DNA from: Methyloversatilis universalis FAM5
Lineage (GTDB): Bacteria > Pseudomonadota > Gammaproteobacteria > Burkholderiales > Rhodocyclaceae
Direction of reading: 5' to 3'
NCBI RefSeq assembly: GCF_000214035.2
Contig: NZ_AFHG01000030.1
Span: 248,001-312,000, forward strand
Length of the DNA stretch: 64,000 nt
Positions 30,131 through 39,148 of the stretch are shown piece by piece (position 1 is the stretch's first letter; every line of letters begins with the position of its first letter). Made by a program: the position numbers and the translations under genes. The notes beneath the pieces were generated by a model that was given only the letters and a program-made list of their open reading frames with translations, was not told the DNA's origin and made no database searches.

Positions 30131-30409
30131 ATGAACAAAGCAGAACTGATCGAAGCCCTCGCCAAGAAAGCTGATGTTTCCAAGGCCGCCGCTGGCCGAC
30201 TGCTCGACGGCTTCCTGGAATCCGTCACCACCGAACTGAAAAAGGGCGGCAAGGTCACTCTCGTGGGCTTCGGCACTTTCGCCACTGGCAAGCGCGCTGC
30301 CCGTACCGGCCGCAACCCGCGCACCGGCGCCACCATCAAGATCCCGGCAGCCAAGACTGCCAAGTTCACCGCAGGCGCTGCGCTGAAGAAGGCGATCAAC
30401 AAGAAGTAA
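30131..30409 (+). CDS. hup: DNA-binding protein HU
   Basis: HU is a 92-residue nucleoid protein that bends DNA as a dimer. The complete family pattern is present: [64 protein letters not shown] (DNA-binding arm with its tip proline) and [23 protein letters not shown] ribosome site precedes the ATG. It is monocistronic, with its own promoter and a terminator at 30497-30536. Whether it is the HupA- or HupB-like member cannot be told from sequence alone. Confidence 0.96.
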   Translation: MNKAELIEALAKKADVSKAAAGRLLDGFLESVTTELKKGGKVTLVGFGTFATGKRAARTGRNPRTGATIKIPAAKTAKFTAGAALKKAINKK

Positions 30410-30496
30410 TTCAGGATTCATGTCGCCGGCCGCCCGTGAGCAGGTGGCCGACGACAGGGCGCGATGCCCGGAAAGCTCCATGCATCGCAGCTCAGC

Positions 30497-30536
30497 CAGA
30501 AGGGCGTGCCGGATTCCGGTGCGCCCTTCTGTTTTT
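30497..30536 (+). terminator. Intrinsic terminator downstream of HU
   Basis: CAGAAGGGCG (30497-30506) pairs perfectly with CGCCCTTCTG (to 30531). An inner CCGG-ATT-CCGG extends the stem, and TTTTT follows. It lies about 90 bp after HU and before the convergent msrB gene. Confidence 0.88.
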
Positions 30537-30569
30537 CCGCGCCGGCCCTGCGCCGCGAGCAGCGCGGGG

Positions 30570-31022
30570 TCAGGGCGGGCCGTCATCGGGCCGGTCGGCA
30601 TCCAGACTGAGTGCAGCCGAATTGATGCAGTAGCGCTTGCCGCCCGGCTGCGGACCATCGCTGAATACGTGACCGAGATGCGCGGCGCAGTGCAGGCAAT
30701 GCACCTCGGTGCGCCGGCCCAGCAGGCGTCTTTCCTCGCGCGTGCCGAGCGGCGCATCCGGCAGCGGCGCGCGGAAGCTCGGCCAGCCGGTGCCCGAATC
30801 GAACTTGCTTTCCGAACGGAACAGCGGCGCCCCGCAGCACACGCAGCAATAGGTGCCCGGTGTGCTGCAGTTCAGATAGCCGCCGCTGTAAGGGCGTTCG
30901 GTGCCCTGGCGGCGGGTGATGCGGTACTGCTCAACGGTCAGTCGGGCGCGCCACTCCGCCTGGCTGCGCAGTGCGGCATGCGCCTCGACCCGATCCCTGT
31001 CGTCTCTGTCCGGACGGTCCAT
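30570..31022 (-). CDS. msrB: Peptide-methionine (R)-S-oxide reductase
   Basis: This 150-residue MsrB reduces methionine-R-sulfoxide in proteins. Zinc-binding pairs are CVCC and CLHC, GTGWPSF binds substrate, and RYCINSAAL carries the catalytic Cys. No signal peptide is seen, so it should be cytoplasmic. It is convergent with HU and divergent from yaaA. Confidence 0.95.
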   Translation of the reverse strand: MDRPDRDDRDRVEAHAALRSQAEWRARLTVEQYRITRRQGTERPYSGGYLNCSTPGTYCCVCCGAPLFRSESKFDSGTGWPSFRAPLPDAPLGTREERRLLGRRTEVHCLHCAAHLGHVFSDGPQPGGKRYCINSAALSLDADRPDDGPP

Positions 31023-31138
31023 CGAACGGCTCCTCCTGCCGGCGGTTCCGGCGGAGGCGGATGATACGCGCGACGGCGCTGCACGGTGAGCCGTGCTCCG
31101 TTACCATCAGCATCCTGTGTCTGACTGCTCCACCGTCC

Positions 31139-31912
31139 ATGATCATCGTTCTGTCTCCGGCCAAGTCGCTGGATTACGAATCCCCGCTGCCCACCGAACG
31201 CGCCACCCGCCCCGATTTCCTGCAGCACTCTGCCGAACTGATCGAAGTCCTCCGGGCGAAAAGCCCCGCGGACATCGCGACCCTGATGTCGATTTCCGAT
31301 CCGCTGGCCGCGCTCAACGTCGCACGCTATGCCGAATGGACGCCCGATTACGACGCCCCGCGCGGCCGGCAGGCGGTGTTCGCATTCAATGGCGACGTGT
31401 ACGAGGGGCTGGACGCCGCCACGCTCGACCCTGACGCGCTCGACTGGCTGCAGGCGCACGTGCGCATCCTGTCCGGCCTGTACGGCGTGCTGCGCCCGCT
31501 CGATCTCATGCTGCCCTACCGGCTGGAAATGGGCACCCGGCTTGCCAATCCGCGCGGCAAGGACCTGTACGCCTTCTGGGGCGATCAGCCGGCACAGACG
31601 CTGAACGCGCTGTTCGAGAACGAAGCGCGGCCGGTGCTGGTCAACCTCGCCAGCGACGAGTACTTCAAGTCGGTGCGCCGCAAGGTGCTCAGGGCCGAGG
31701 TGATACAGCCGGTTTTCCAGGACTGGAAGGGCGGCGGCTACAAGGTGATCAGCTTCTTCGCCAAGCGTGCGCGCGGCCTGATGGCGCGCTACGCGGCCGA
31801 ACACCGTATCGATCGACCCGAGGCGCTGCGCGACTTCGCGGTCGATGGCTATGCACTGGCTCCGGAAGTGTCGACCGCGACCGAATGGATATTCAGAAGA
31901 CGTCTCGACTGA
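31139..31912 (+). CDS. yaaA: Peroxide stress protein YaaA
   Basis: The 257-residue YaaA (DUF328) protein is needed to limit free iron and Fenton damage under peroxide stress in E. coli and has a DNA-binding fold. The N-terminus [18 protein letters not shown] is diagnostic. Further matches are [41 protein letters not shown] and [11 protein letters not shown]. The ATG at 31139 fits that start; upstream in-frame sequence is unrelated. With msrB beside it, this is a small oxidative-repair neighbourhood. Confidence 0.95.
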   Translation: MIIVLSPAKSLDYESPLPTERATRPDFLQHSAELIEVLRAKSPADIATLMSISDPLAALNVARYAEWTPDYDAPRGRQAVFAFNGDVYEGLDAATLDPDALDWLQAHVRILSGLYGVLRPLDLMLPYRLEMGTRLANPRGKDLYAFWGDQPAQTLNALFENEARPVLVNLASDEYFKSVRRKVLRAEVIQPVFQDWKGGGYKVISFFAKRARGLMARYAAEHRIDRPEALRDFAVDGYALAPEVSTATEWIFRRRLD

Positions 31913-31945
31913 GACCGATAACGACACCACCGAGGAGAACCACCG

Positions 31946-32533
31946 ATGAAGCCCTTCCGCCTGTCCCGTGCGCTGCCCGTGCTGTTCGCGACGCTGGCCG
32001 CCTGTGCCCCCGCGCTTGCGCAGGACAATCAGTCCGACAAGCTCTTTCACGACTGCCGGGCCGCCTGGGCGGACAACAACATCGGGGCGGCCGACGAGCT
32101 CTGCTACAAGTCGCTGACCGCGCCTGACTTCAAGGACGTGCCTGCCGAGGCGCGTTCGCTGCGCATCTACAACTACGCGCAGCTCAAGCGCATGATCGGC
32201 AACTGGGAAGCGGCGGAAGAACTGCTGCTGGAGACGCTGGCGCTGGAAGAGGCGCGGGCGGGTGCCAAGCCGGATCTGCCGCTGGCACGCCGGCTGGCCG
32301 AGCTGTCGATCGCCTACGCGGCGCAGGGCAAGTGGCCGGAGGGCATCGATGTCGTCCAGCGCATGATGCCTGTGGCCGATCAGTTCAAGGGTGGCGAGCG
32401 CGCCGCGGTCGCCGAAATCTTCCGCAACTACGTGCCGCAGGTCGCGGCCGCCGGCCGCACTGAGCTGGCGCGTCAGCTCAACGATTTTTCGGAGAGCGCC
32501 CCGGCACCGGAACCGGCCTTCATCCAGCGCTGA
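31946..32533 (+). CDS. Exported TPR-like repeat protein, unknown function
   Basis: The 195-residue protein has a signal peptide (MKPFRLSRALPVLFATLAACAPALAQ) and helical pairs resembling tetratricopeptide repeats (YNYAQLKRMIGNWEAAEELLLETLALEEARAG; RLAELSIAYAAQGKWPEGIDVVQRMM). The LAAC of the signal region is not well placed for lipidation relative to the likely ALAQ cleavage site. It probably acts in the periplasm as a binding scaffold. It follows yaaA by 33 bp with a GAGGAG ribosome site. Confidence 0.7.
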   Translation: MKPFRLSRALPVLFATLAACAPALAQDNQSDKLFHDCRAAWADNNIGAADELCYKSLTAPDFKDVPAEARSLRIYNYAQLKRMIGNWEAAEELLLETLALEEARAGAKPDLPLARRLAELSIAYAAQGKWPEGIDVVQRMMPVADQFKGGERAAVAEIFRNYVPQVAAAGRTELARQLNDFSESAPAPEPAFIQR

Positions 32534-32612
32534 CAGGGCGGACGGGCCTCTCCCGGCCGAGTCGCGGTAAAGTAGCGCCGCCTTCATTCGCGCTTGCCGC
32601 CTGCCAGAGGAG

Positions 32613-33476
32613 ATGCCCGTGACCGATCCCGACAATCCGCTGCGACGTGATTTCCTGCGCGGCGCCGGCGCCGCCGGCTTTGCGCTGGCGGTGCAGCCGG
32701 TACTCGCCCAGCAGGTGATCAGCACTCCGGATGCCGGACTGCGTACCGGGGTATCTACGGTTGCAGCGATGGACGGACAGACGCTGCCGCTGTTCTACGC
32801 GCGGCCGGATCGCAGCGGGCAACCGCCGGTCGTGCTGGTGGTGTCGGAAATATTCGGCGTGCACGAACACGTGCGCGACATCTGCCGCCGCTTCGCGCAC
32901 GCCGGCTATCTGGCCGTGGCGCCCGAGCTTTTCTTCCGCCAGGGCGATCCGTCGGCGATGGATAACGTGCAGCAGATACTTGAACGGGTGATCGCCCGGG
33001 TACCGGACGCGCAGGTGATGGCCGACCTCGACCGCTGCGTGGACTGGGCGCAGGGCGAGGGTGGCGATGTCGCCCGGCTGCACGTCACCGGCTATTGCTG
33101 GGGCGGCCGCATCACCTGGCTGTACGCCGCGCACCGGCCGTCGCTGCGTTCGGGCGTGGCCTGGTACGGGCGGCTGCGCGGCAACGCGAGTACGCTGACG
33201 CCCACGCATCCGATGAATCTGACCGAACAGCTGCAGGCGCCGGTGCTGGGCCTGTACGGCGGTCAGGACGCGGGCATACCGAACGCCGATGTCGAGGCGA
33301 TGAACGCTGCGCTGGCGGCGTCCGCTTCGCCGGCCGCGCGCGCGTCTCACATCGTGCTCTACCCGGATGCGCAGCACGCTTTCCACGCCGACTACCGCCC
33401 GAGCTATCGCGCCGCCGATGCGGCCGATGCATGGCGACGCTGCCTCGAATGGATGAATAGCCGCGGCGGCGCCTGA
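32613..33476 (+). CDS. Dienelactone hydrolase family protein with Tat-like leader
   Basis: This 287-residue alpha/beta hydrolase has catalytic Cys in VTGYCWGGR, Asp in LYGGQDAGIP and His in HAFHADY, the triad of carboxymethylenebutenolidases. The N-terminus has a twin-arginine-like motif RRDFLRG followed by a hydrophobic AAGFALAVQPVLAQ, suggesting folded export. GAGGAG abuts the ATG at 32613, so the in-frame GTG six bases on may be the true start. No other aromatic-catabolism genes are nearby; the substrate is unknown. Confidence 0.88.
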   Translation: MPVTDPDNPLRRDFLRGAGAAGFALAVQPVLAQQVISTPDAGLRTGVSTVAAMDGQTLPLFYARPDRSGQPPVVLVVSEIFGVHEHVRDICRRFAHAGYLAVAPELFFRQGDPSAMDNVQQILERVIARVPDAQVMADLDRCVDWAQGEGGDVARLHVTGYCWGGRITWLYAAHRPSLRSGVAWYGRLRGNASTLTPTHPMNLTEQLQAPVLGLYGGQDAGIPNADVEAMNAALAASASPAARASHIVLYPDAQHAFHADYRPSYRAADAADAWRRCLEWMNSRGGA

Positions 33477-33481
33477 GCGAC

Positions 33482-33501
33482 GCACAGGGTCGGCCCTGTG
33501 C
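33482..33501. terminator. Hairpin between convergent hydrolase and ybiB genes
   Basis: GCACAGGG (33482-33489) pairs perfectly with CCCTGTGC (33494-33501) around TCGG, a stable tetraloop class. It lies just after the hydrolase stop and 26 bp from the ybiB stop on the opposite strand. There is no T-run, but the position suggests a bidirectional end. Confidence 0.45.
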
Positions 33502-33527
33502 CGTCCCCGCTCGCGCGTGACCTGACT

Positions 33528-34520
33528 TCAGTGCGGGCCGTGCGCCAGGCCCAGCGACACCGTGGCCTTGGCGTGGGTGAGGTCGCGTGCCGCGCCACTG
33601 CCGTACAGGCACGCCGCCACCTGATTCAGCACCGGCTGTGGAATCGCCCGCTGACCGTCCAGCATTTCACGGATGCAGCGCGCGGTGGCGTCCACGTCGC
33701 TGGCTGGTGGCAGCGGGTTGGTCAGCGGCAGCGCGCCGTTTTCCGCCTCGAACAGCGTGCGCGAGGTCATGCGTTCGAACAGTTCGATGCGCGGCCGACG
33801 CAGCGGGTCGGCGAAGCCGTCGTCATCCGGTGCCCGCATCAGCAGCGCCTGCTCCGGCGAGCGGAGGAAGGTGTCCTGCAGACGCGACAGCAGCTGCGGA
33901 TCGGCGACGCAGATGACCCGCAGGCTGTGCAGGGGTGCCGGATCGAGCAGCTTGGCCACCACGTGCGCGGTATTGCGGTGACCCATGCGGTCGCGCAGCC
34001 GGATCAGGCCGTCCAGTGCCGGATTCAGCACCTCGGTCGCCAGCACTGCGCAGCGGCCGGCGTGCAGCGTGTCCTGCGCTTCGTGCAGCGTGGCGCAGGG
34101 CAGGTGGCCCAGTCTTTCCAGCACGTCCAGACTGCCGGCGGGCGCGCCACGGCCGCTCAGGCCGTGGATCAGCACCGGCACGTCGAGCCGGGCCAGCATG
34201 ATGGCCAGCAGCGGCATCAGATTCGGTGCCTGACCCGCCCGCGCGTAGCTCGGTATGACCACCATGCGCGGCAGGTGGGGCGGCAGTTCCAGCGTGGGTA
34301 CCCGCTCGTTCAGCGCGCGCGCGAAGCCGCGCAGCTCGTCCGCGGTTTCGTGTTTCCAGCGCAGGCTGGTGAGCAGCGCACCCAGTTCCAGTGCCGGAAT
34401 GCGTCCGTCCAGCATGTCGGCGAACAGGCCGTGCGCCTCGTGTTCGGCCAGGTCGCGTGCATCGTCCGCACCGCGCCCGAGTGCGGACAGCATTTCGGTC
34501 AGGCTCTGTGGGCTCAGCAT
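33528..34520 (-). CDS. ybiB: YbiB/TrpD2-like protein (anthranilate phosphoribosyltransferase fold), copy 1
   Basis: This 330-residue protein has the nucleoside phosphorylase class III fold. E. coli YbiB/TrpD2 has this fold but binds DNA rather than making phosphoribosyl-anthranilate. Visible here are HEAHGLFADMLDGRIPALELGALLTSLRWK, PSYARAGQAPNLMPLLAIMLARLDVPVLIHG and RMGHRNTAHVVAKLLDP. The glycine-rich PRPP loop of TrpD is absent. The ATG at 34520 follows the nasA stop by 34 bp, so it is probably the last gene of the nitrate operon. A paralogue lies at 45913-46824. Confidence 0.85.
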   Translation of the reverse strand: MLSPQSLTEMLSALGRGADDARDLAEHEAHGLFADMLDGRIPALELGALLTSLRWKHETADELRGFARALNERVPTLELPPHLPRMVVIPSYARAGQAPNLMPLLAIMLARLDVPVLIHGLSGRGAPAGSLDVLERLGHLPCATLHEAQDTLHAGRCAVLATEVLNPALDGLIRLRDRMGHRNTAHVVAKLLDPAPLHSLRVICVADPQLLSRLQDTFLRSPEQALLMRAPDDDGFADPLRRPRIELFERMTSRTLFEAENGALPLTNPLPPASDVDATARCIREMLDGQRAIPQPVLNQVAACLYGSGAARDLTHAKATVSLGLAHGPH

Positions 34521-34554
34521 CGGATCGGGTGCTCCATCCTTGTCATGTTCGGGG

Positions 34555-37284
34555 TTACGCCGCCTGTCGCCCGGCGTCCAGCATGCGCTTGAGTTCGGGC
34601 ACGCAGGAGCCGCAGGAGGTGCCGCAGCGCAGCGTGGTCTGCAGCGCGTCGAGATCGGCGCCGCCGGCGATGGCATGCGCGATGTCCGGCTCGGCCACGT
34701 CAAGACAGTTGCATATGATGCGGCCGCGGCTTTTCGCGGCCACCGGCGGCGTGGCCAGCGGCGCGAACAGCCAGCGCCGCAGGTCGGCGGTGGGCTGACG
34801 GCCGACCATCACCTCGCGCAGCCAGGCCGCGGCCACGGTTTCGCCGGTCAGGCGCATGCCGGTGAGCAGGCCGTCCTCGATCAGCGCGCGCTTGGTGATG
34901 TCGCGCCGGGCGTCGCGATAGACCAGACAGGCCGGATCGTCGAGGCCGCACACGCGGTCCAGTTCGCCCAGCCATTCATCCGGCAGCGGCTGGTCGTGCG
35001 CGATGCGCAGCACCAGTGCCGGCCGCTCGCGACCGGCCATGGACAGCGATGCGTAGGCGAAGCGGCCGAGCAGCGGCGCCAGCGCTTCCATGCGCAGCAG
35101 GGTCTGGCGCTGTGCCGCCTCGTCGCTCGCTTCGGTACGCAGCAGCAGGGCCTGGTAGGGCAGGTCGGCGCGGCTCACCTGAATCGCCGCGTGTTTGAGT
35201 TCCGGCTGTTTCGAGTGCGGGTCCACACGGCCTGCGGTCAGCGCGTTGGCGCCGCTGCTGGACAGCATGTTGCGGCCCCAGTGCATGGCGACGAATGCGC
35301 TCCCTGGGCGTTGCGCCTCGCTCGCGTGGGCGCGCAGCACGATCTGTCCGCGCCGGCTCTTTACCCGCACCAGATCGCCGTCCGCCAGACCGCGTCGCGC
35401 GAGGTCGTCGGCATGCAGTTCGACCCGCGCTTCGTCGACATGGCTGTACAGCCGGGCGACCTGCCCGGTGCGGCTCATGCAGTGCCAGTGGTCGCGCAGG
35501 CGGCCGGTGTTCAGGTGCAGCGGATAGCGGGCGTCGATCTTTTCCGCGGTGGTGGCGGTGGTCGGCACCACGAAGCGCGCACGTCCATTGGGCGTGGCGA
35601 AGTGCCGCTCGGTGTAGAGGCGCGGCGTGCCGCTGCGCGCGCCGTCCGGGAAGGGCCACTGCTGCGGTCCGATGCGGTCGAGCAGGGCGTGTGACAGCCC
35701 GCTGATGTCGAGATCGCGGCCGCGCGTGCTTTCAGCGTGTTCGGCGAACACTTCGGCCGCGCTGGCGTACGGGAACAGCGTGGCGCTGTCCTTGCCCAGA
35801 CGCGGGCCGAGCAGGTGCGCGAAGTCGCGGACGATGAGCCAGTCGGCGCGCGCCTCGCCCGGCGCCGGCAGCGCCGGCTGCACATGGGTGATGCGGCGTT
35901 CGGAATTGGTGACCGTGCCGTCCTTCTCGCCCCAGGTGGTGGCCGGCAGCAGCAGGTCGGCGAAGGCCGCGCTTTCGGTGCTGCGGCTGGCGTCCTGCAC
36001 GACGACGAATTCGGCCGCCTGCAGCGCCTCGACGATGCGCGCCTGATCCGGCATCGAATGGGCGGGATTGGTGCAGGCGATCCAGACCGCCTTCACCCTG
36101 CCGTCGCGCACCGCGTCGAACAGTTCCACCGCTGTCAGTCCGGGTTTCGCCGGCACGTCGGGCACGCCCCAGAAGCGGGCCACCTCGTCGCGGTCGGCCG
36201 GGCTGGCGAGATCGCGGTGCGCCGACAGCAGCGTGGCCATGCCGCCGACCTCGCGGCCGCCCATCGCGTTCGGCTGGCCGGTCAGAGAGAAGGGGCCGGC
36301 ACCCGGGCGGCCGATCTGACCGGTGGCCAGATGCAGCGCGATCAGCGCGGTGCCATTGTGGGTGCCGTGGTGAGACTGATTCAGCCCCTGGCACCACATC
36401 GACATCGCGGCCTTCGATTCGCCGAACCAGCGCGCGGCGGTCACGATGTCCTCGCTGCGCAGGCCGCATATTTCCGAGGCGATGGCCGGCGTGATGTCGC
36501 GCACGTGGCGCCGCAGTTCGGGAAAGCCTTCGGTGTGCGCGGAAATGAAGCGCTCGTCGGCAAGACCCTCCCACAGCAGCACGTGCAGCATGGCGCTGTA
36601 CAGCCAGATGTCGGTACCTGGCAGCAGCGGCAGGTGCAGGTCGGCGTCGGCCGCGGTGTCGGTGCGGCGCGGGTCGACCACGATCATCTTCATCGCCGGA
36701 TTCGCCTTGCGGGCATCCTCGATGCGGCGATACACGATGGGGTGGGCGTAGGCCGGATTGCCGCCGGCGATCAGCAGGCAGTCGGTGTGGTCGATGTCCT
36801 CGTAGGAACAGGGCGGCGCGTCGGCGCCCAGCGTCTGCTTGTAGGCGGTGACCGCCGAACTCATGCACAGCCGCGAATTGGTATCGACGTTATTGGTGCC
36901 GATCAGCCCCTTGGCCAGCTTGTTGAAGACGTAGTAGTCCTCGGTCAGCAGCTGGCCCGATATGTAGAAGGCGACCGCGTCCGGTCCGTGCTCGCGGATG
37001 ATGGCGGCGAAGCGGTCGGCCGCGTGCTCGAGTGCCGTGTCCCAGCTGACCCGGGTACGCGGCAGTTCTCGCGTGGCGCGCAGTTCCGGGTGCAGCGCGC
37101 GCGTTTCCTGGCGCGCGCTCAGGTGCAGGGTCGAGCCCTTGGTGCACAGCCGCCCGAAGTTGGCCGGATGTTCCGGGTCGCCGCGCACGCCGGTGATCCG
37201 GTCGCGGTCGTGCTCGATGATGACGCCGCAGCCGACACCGCAGTAGCAGCAGGTCGAGCGGGTTTCGTGTGTATGCATGCTCAT
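34555..37284 (-). CDS. nasA: Assimilatory nitrate reductase catalytic subunit with C-terminal 2Fe-2S domain
   Basis: This 909-residue cytoplasmic molybdopterin enzyme reduces nitrate to nitrite. The N-terminal 4Fe-4S ligands are TCCYCGVGCGV plus a later LCTKG. Molybdopterin-binding stretches follow (TNNVDTNSRLCMSSAV, IAGGNPAYAHP, MWCQGLNQSHHGTHN). A BFD-like 2Fe-2S domain near the end (ICNCLDV then CGTSCGSC) can take electrons. The ATG at 37284 (MSMHTHETRS) fits the family start. No separate NasB flavoprotein is encoded here, so the electron donor is unknown. It is fifth in the nirB-nirD-narK-kinase-nasA order. Confidence 0.95.
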   Translation of the reverse strand: MSMHTHETRSTCCYCGVGCGVIIEHDRDRITGVRGDPEHPANFGRLCTKGSTLHLSARQETRALHPELRATRELPRTRVSWDTALEHAADRFAAIIREHGPDAVAFYISGQLLTEDYYVFNKLAKGLIGTNNVDTNSRLCMSSAVTAYKQTLGADAPPCSYEDIDHTDCLLIAGGNPAYAHPIVYRRIEDARKANPAMKMIVVDPRRTDTAADADLHLPLLPGTDIWLYSAMLHVLLWEGLADERFISAHTEGFPELRRHVRDITPAIASEICGLRSEDIVTAARWFGESKAAMSMWCQGLNQSHHGTHNGTALIALHLATGQIGRPGAGPFSLTGQPNAMGGREVGGMATLLSAHRDLASPADRDEVARFWGVPDVPAKPGLTAVELFDAVRDGRVKAVWIACTNPAHSMPDQARIVEALQAAEFVVVQDASRSTESAAFADLLLPATTWGEKDGTVTNSERRITHVQPALPAPGEARADWLIVRDFAHLLGPRLGKDSATLFPYASAAEVFAEHAESTRGRDLDISGLSHALLDRIGPQQWPFPDGARSGTPRLYTERHFATPNGRARFVVPTTATTAEKIDARYPLHLNTGRLRDHWHCMSRTGQVARLYSHVDEARVELHADDLARRGLADGDLVRVKSRRGQIVLRAHASEAQRPGSAFVAMHWGRNMLSSSGANALTAGRVDPHSKQPELKHAAIQVSRADLPYQALLLRTEASDEAAQRQTLLRMEALAPLLGRFAYASLSMAGRERPALVLRIAHDQPLPDEWLGELDRVCGLDDPACLVYRDARRDITKRALIEDGLLTGMRLTGETVAAAWLREVMVGRQPTADLRRWLFAPLATPPVAAKSRGRIICNCLDVAEPDIAHAIAGGADLDALQTTLRCGTSCGSCVPELKRMLDAGRQAA

Positions 37285-37458
37285 GTCTGTCTCCGGGAGA
37301 CTTTTAGCAAGGGGTATGCCACGCTGATGACAGCAGGCCTGAAGGCGATTGCTGGCCGATTGGCGTTGTATTGACGTCCTGAAGGGGCGGTCGGCACCGC
37401 GGTGCGCTCCGCTGCGGGGCGCCGCACCGGCTGCGTGCATGGGACTGGTGCGCCCGGG

Positions 37459-39135
37459 TCAACGCAGCAGCAGGCACAGCAGCAGGATGTTGCCGATCAG
37501 CGACAGCGCCAGCAGCGCGCGCAGCAGGCGCAGCGGCATGCGCTCGACCAGCGGTGGCCGCCGCGGCAGCGCCAGTGGGCGGTGGGCGCCGCGCTCGAGC
37601 GCGAGCAGGCATTCTTCTGCGGTTTCGAAACGCGCCGACGGCTCACGCGCGATCGCCTTCAGCAGCACCGCTTCCAGCCATTCCGGAATGTCCGGCCGAT
37701 AGCGCGTGGGCGGCACCGGTTCGCCGAAGCGCGGACGCTGGAAGGGTTCGATCTCGCCCCAGGGATAGTGCCGGGTGAGCAGCTGGTAGAGCGTGACGCC
37801 GAGCGCGAACAGATCGCTCGATTCGCTGGCGGGGCGGCCTTCGAACAATTCCGGAGCCATATAGCTGGGCGTGCCCGGATTGTTGATTTCCTTGAAGTCC
37901 TCGCCGTCCGACGCGGCGACGCCGAGGTCGAGCACGCGCAGCACGCCCTGGCTGTCGAGATGTAGGTTGTCCGGCTTGATGTCGCGATGGACGATGCCCA
38001 GCCGGTGCAGCGTACCGAGTGCGCGCAGCACGCTGCACCCCAGTTTCACCACCTGTTCGATGTCGAAGTGGTGACCTGCGTCGAGGCGGGCGCGCAGGCT
38101 GGCGCCCTCGTGCCAGGTCATCAGGTAGTACAGCCGGCTGCGCGCGCGGTGCGCGATCACCTGCGGAAACTGCGGCGATACCACTCGGCGCGCCAGCCAT
38201 TCTTCATGCACCAGCGCGGCGATCGCGTCCGGGTCGGCGCCGTCGCGCAGCGTCTTCAGCACGCGTGCGTCGCCGCTTTCGAGTTCGGTCACGCGGTAGA
38301 GCAGGGTGAGGCGCGATTCATGCAGCACCGCGTCCACCCGCAGACCGTCCAGTTCGTCGCCGACATTGAGCCGCGGCGGTAGCGACAGCCTGACTGCTTC
38401 GGCCAGGCGGTCGCGCAGCGCGGCCTGCGGCAGGCTGTCCACCCGGGCGACCAGCGCGGTGCAGTTGTCGTGGGCGCCCTGCGCTTCCGCCTGCATGACC
38501 AGCGCTGCCGCCAGCGCATCCGGATCCCCGCCCTGCGCCAGCACGCCGGCGATGCCGCCATCGCCCAGCGTGTTCCAGACGCCGTCGCTCATCAGCACGA
38601 ACAGGTCGCCGGCCTCGATTTCGCCATCGGCGTGATCCACGGCCAGGCGCGCGTCCAGGCCCACTGCCCGGTGCAGCACGTTGGACAGTTCCGGATGGGC
38701 CCAGGTGTGGTCTTCGGTCAGCCGGGTGAGGTCACGGTCGCGATACAGGTAGATGCGCGAATCGCCGACATGCGCCAGATGCCAGCGGGTGCCGCGCAGC
38801 ACCAGCGCCGACAGCGTGGTGGCCATGCCGGCGGTTTCGCGGGTGCGGGCGGCGTGCGCCACCAGCCAGCGGTTGAGCGCGCCCAGCACCTGGTCGATCG
38901 CCTGCGCGATGCTCCAGGTGTCCGGCGTCGCGTAGTAGTCGTTCAGCAGGCCGCGCACCGTGAACTCCGCCGCCTCGCGCCCCTTGGCGTGGCCACCGAC
39001 GCCGTCGGCGACCGCCAGCAGCATGCCCTTGGCGTCCAGCGTTTCACCGGTCGGCGTGACCGCGCCGGCGAAGTCCTCGTTGCGCGGCCGCGGCCCGGTG
39101 ATCGAGCACTGGCCGATGGATATCGCGAGCGTCAT
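37459..39135 (-). CDS. PP2C phosphatase - Ser/Thr protein kinase fusion with C-terminal membrane anchor
   Basis: This is a 558-residue two-enzyme protein. An N-terminal PP2C phosphatase (about 5-235) shows RNEDF, VADGVGGHAKG, LAHVGDSRIYLYRD and LMSDGVWNTLGD metal-site motifs. A Hanks-type kinase (about 260-525) has VLKTL (lysine), HRDIKPDNLHL, VLDLGVAASDG (DLG for DFG) and GTPSYMAPELFEG. It ends with one hydrophobic helix (LLRALLALSLIGNILLLCLLL). It lies between narK and nasA, with 13 bp from narK. Such fusions recur in nitrate assimilation loci of betaproteobacteria; targets are not established to my knowledge. Confidence 0.94.
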   Translation of the reverse strand: MTLAISIGQCSITGPRPRNEDFAGAVTPTGETLDAKGMLLAVADGVGGHAKGREAAEFTVRGLLNDYYATPDTWSIAQAIDQVLGALNRWLVAHAARTRETAGMATTLSALVLRGTRWHLAHVGDSRIYLYRDRDLTRLTEDHTWAHPELSNVLHRAVGLDARLAVDHADGEIEAGDLFVLMSDGVWNTLGDGGIAGVLAQGGDPDALAAALVMQAEAQGAHDNCTALVARVDSLPQAALRDRLAEAVRLSLPPRLNVGDELDGLRVDAVLHESRLTLLYRVTELESGDARVLKTLRDGADPDAIAALVHEEWLARRVVSPQFPQVIAHRARSRLYYLMTWHEGASLRARLDAGHHFDIEQVVKLGCSVLRALGTLHRLGIVHRDIKPDNLHLDSQGVLRVLDLGVAASDGEDFKEINNPGTPSYMAPELFEGRPASESSDLFALGVTLYQLLTRHYPWGEIEPFQRPRFGEPVPPTRYRPDIPEWLEAVLLKAIAREPSARFETAEECLLALERGAHRPLALPRRPPLVERMPLRLLRALLALSLIGNILLLCLLLR

Positions 39136-39148
39136 CGCCCGGCCCCGG

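Noticed and set aside
33528-34520. YbiB copies as anthranilate phosphoribosyltransferase TrpD
   Set aside because: The glycine-rich PRPP loop of TrpD is absent and no trp genes other than the unrelated trpS are present.
35737-37374. Plus-strand frame opposite nasA
   Set aside because: Antisense to the molybdopterin domain of nasA, which has clear cofactor motifs; no motif in the opposite frame.
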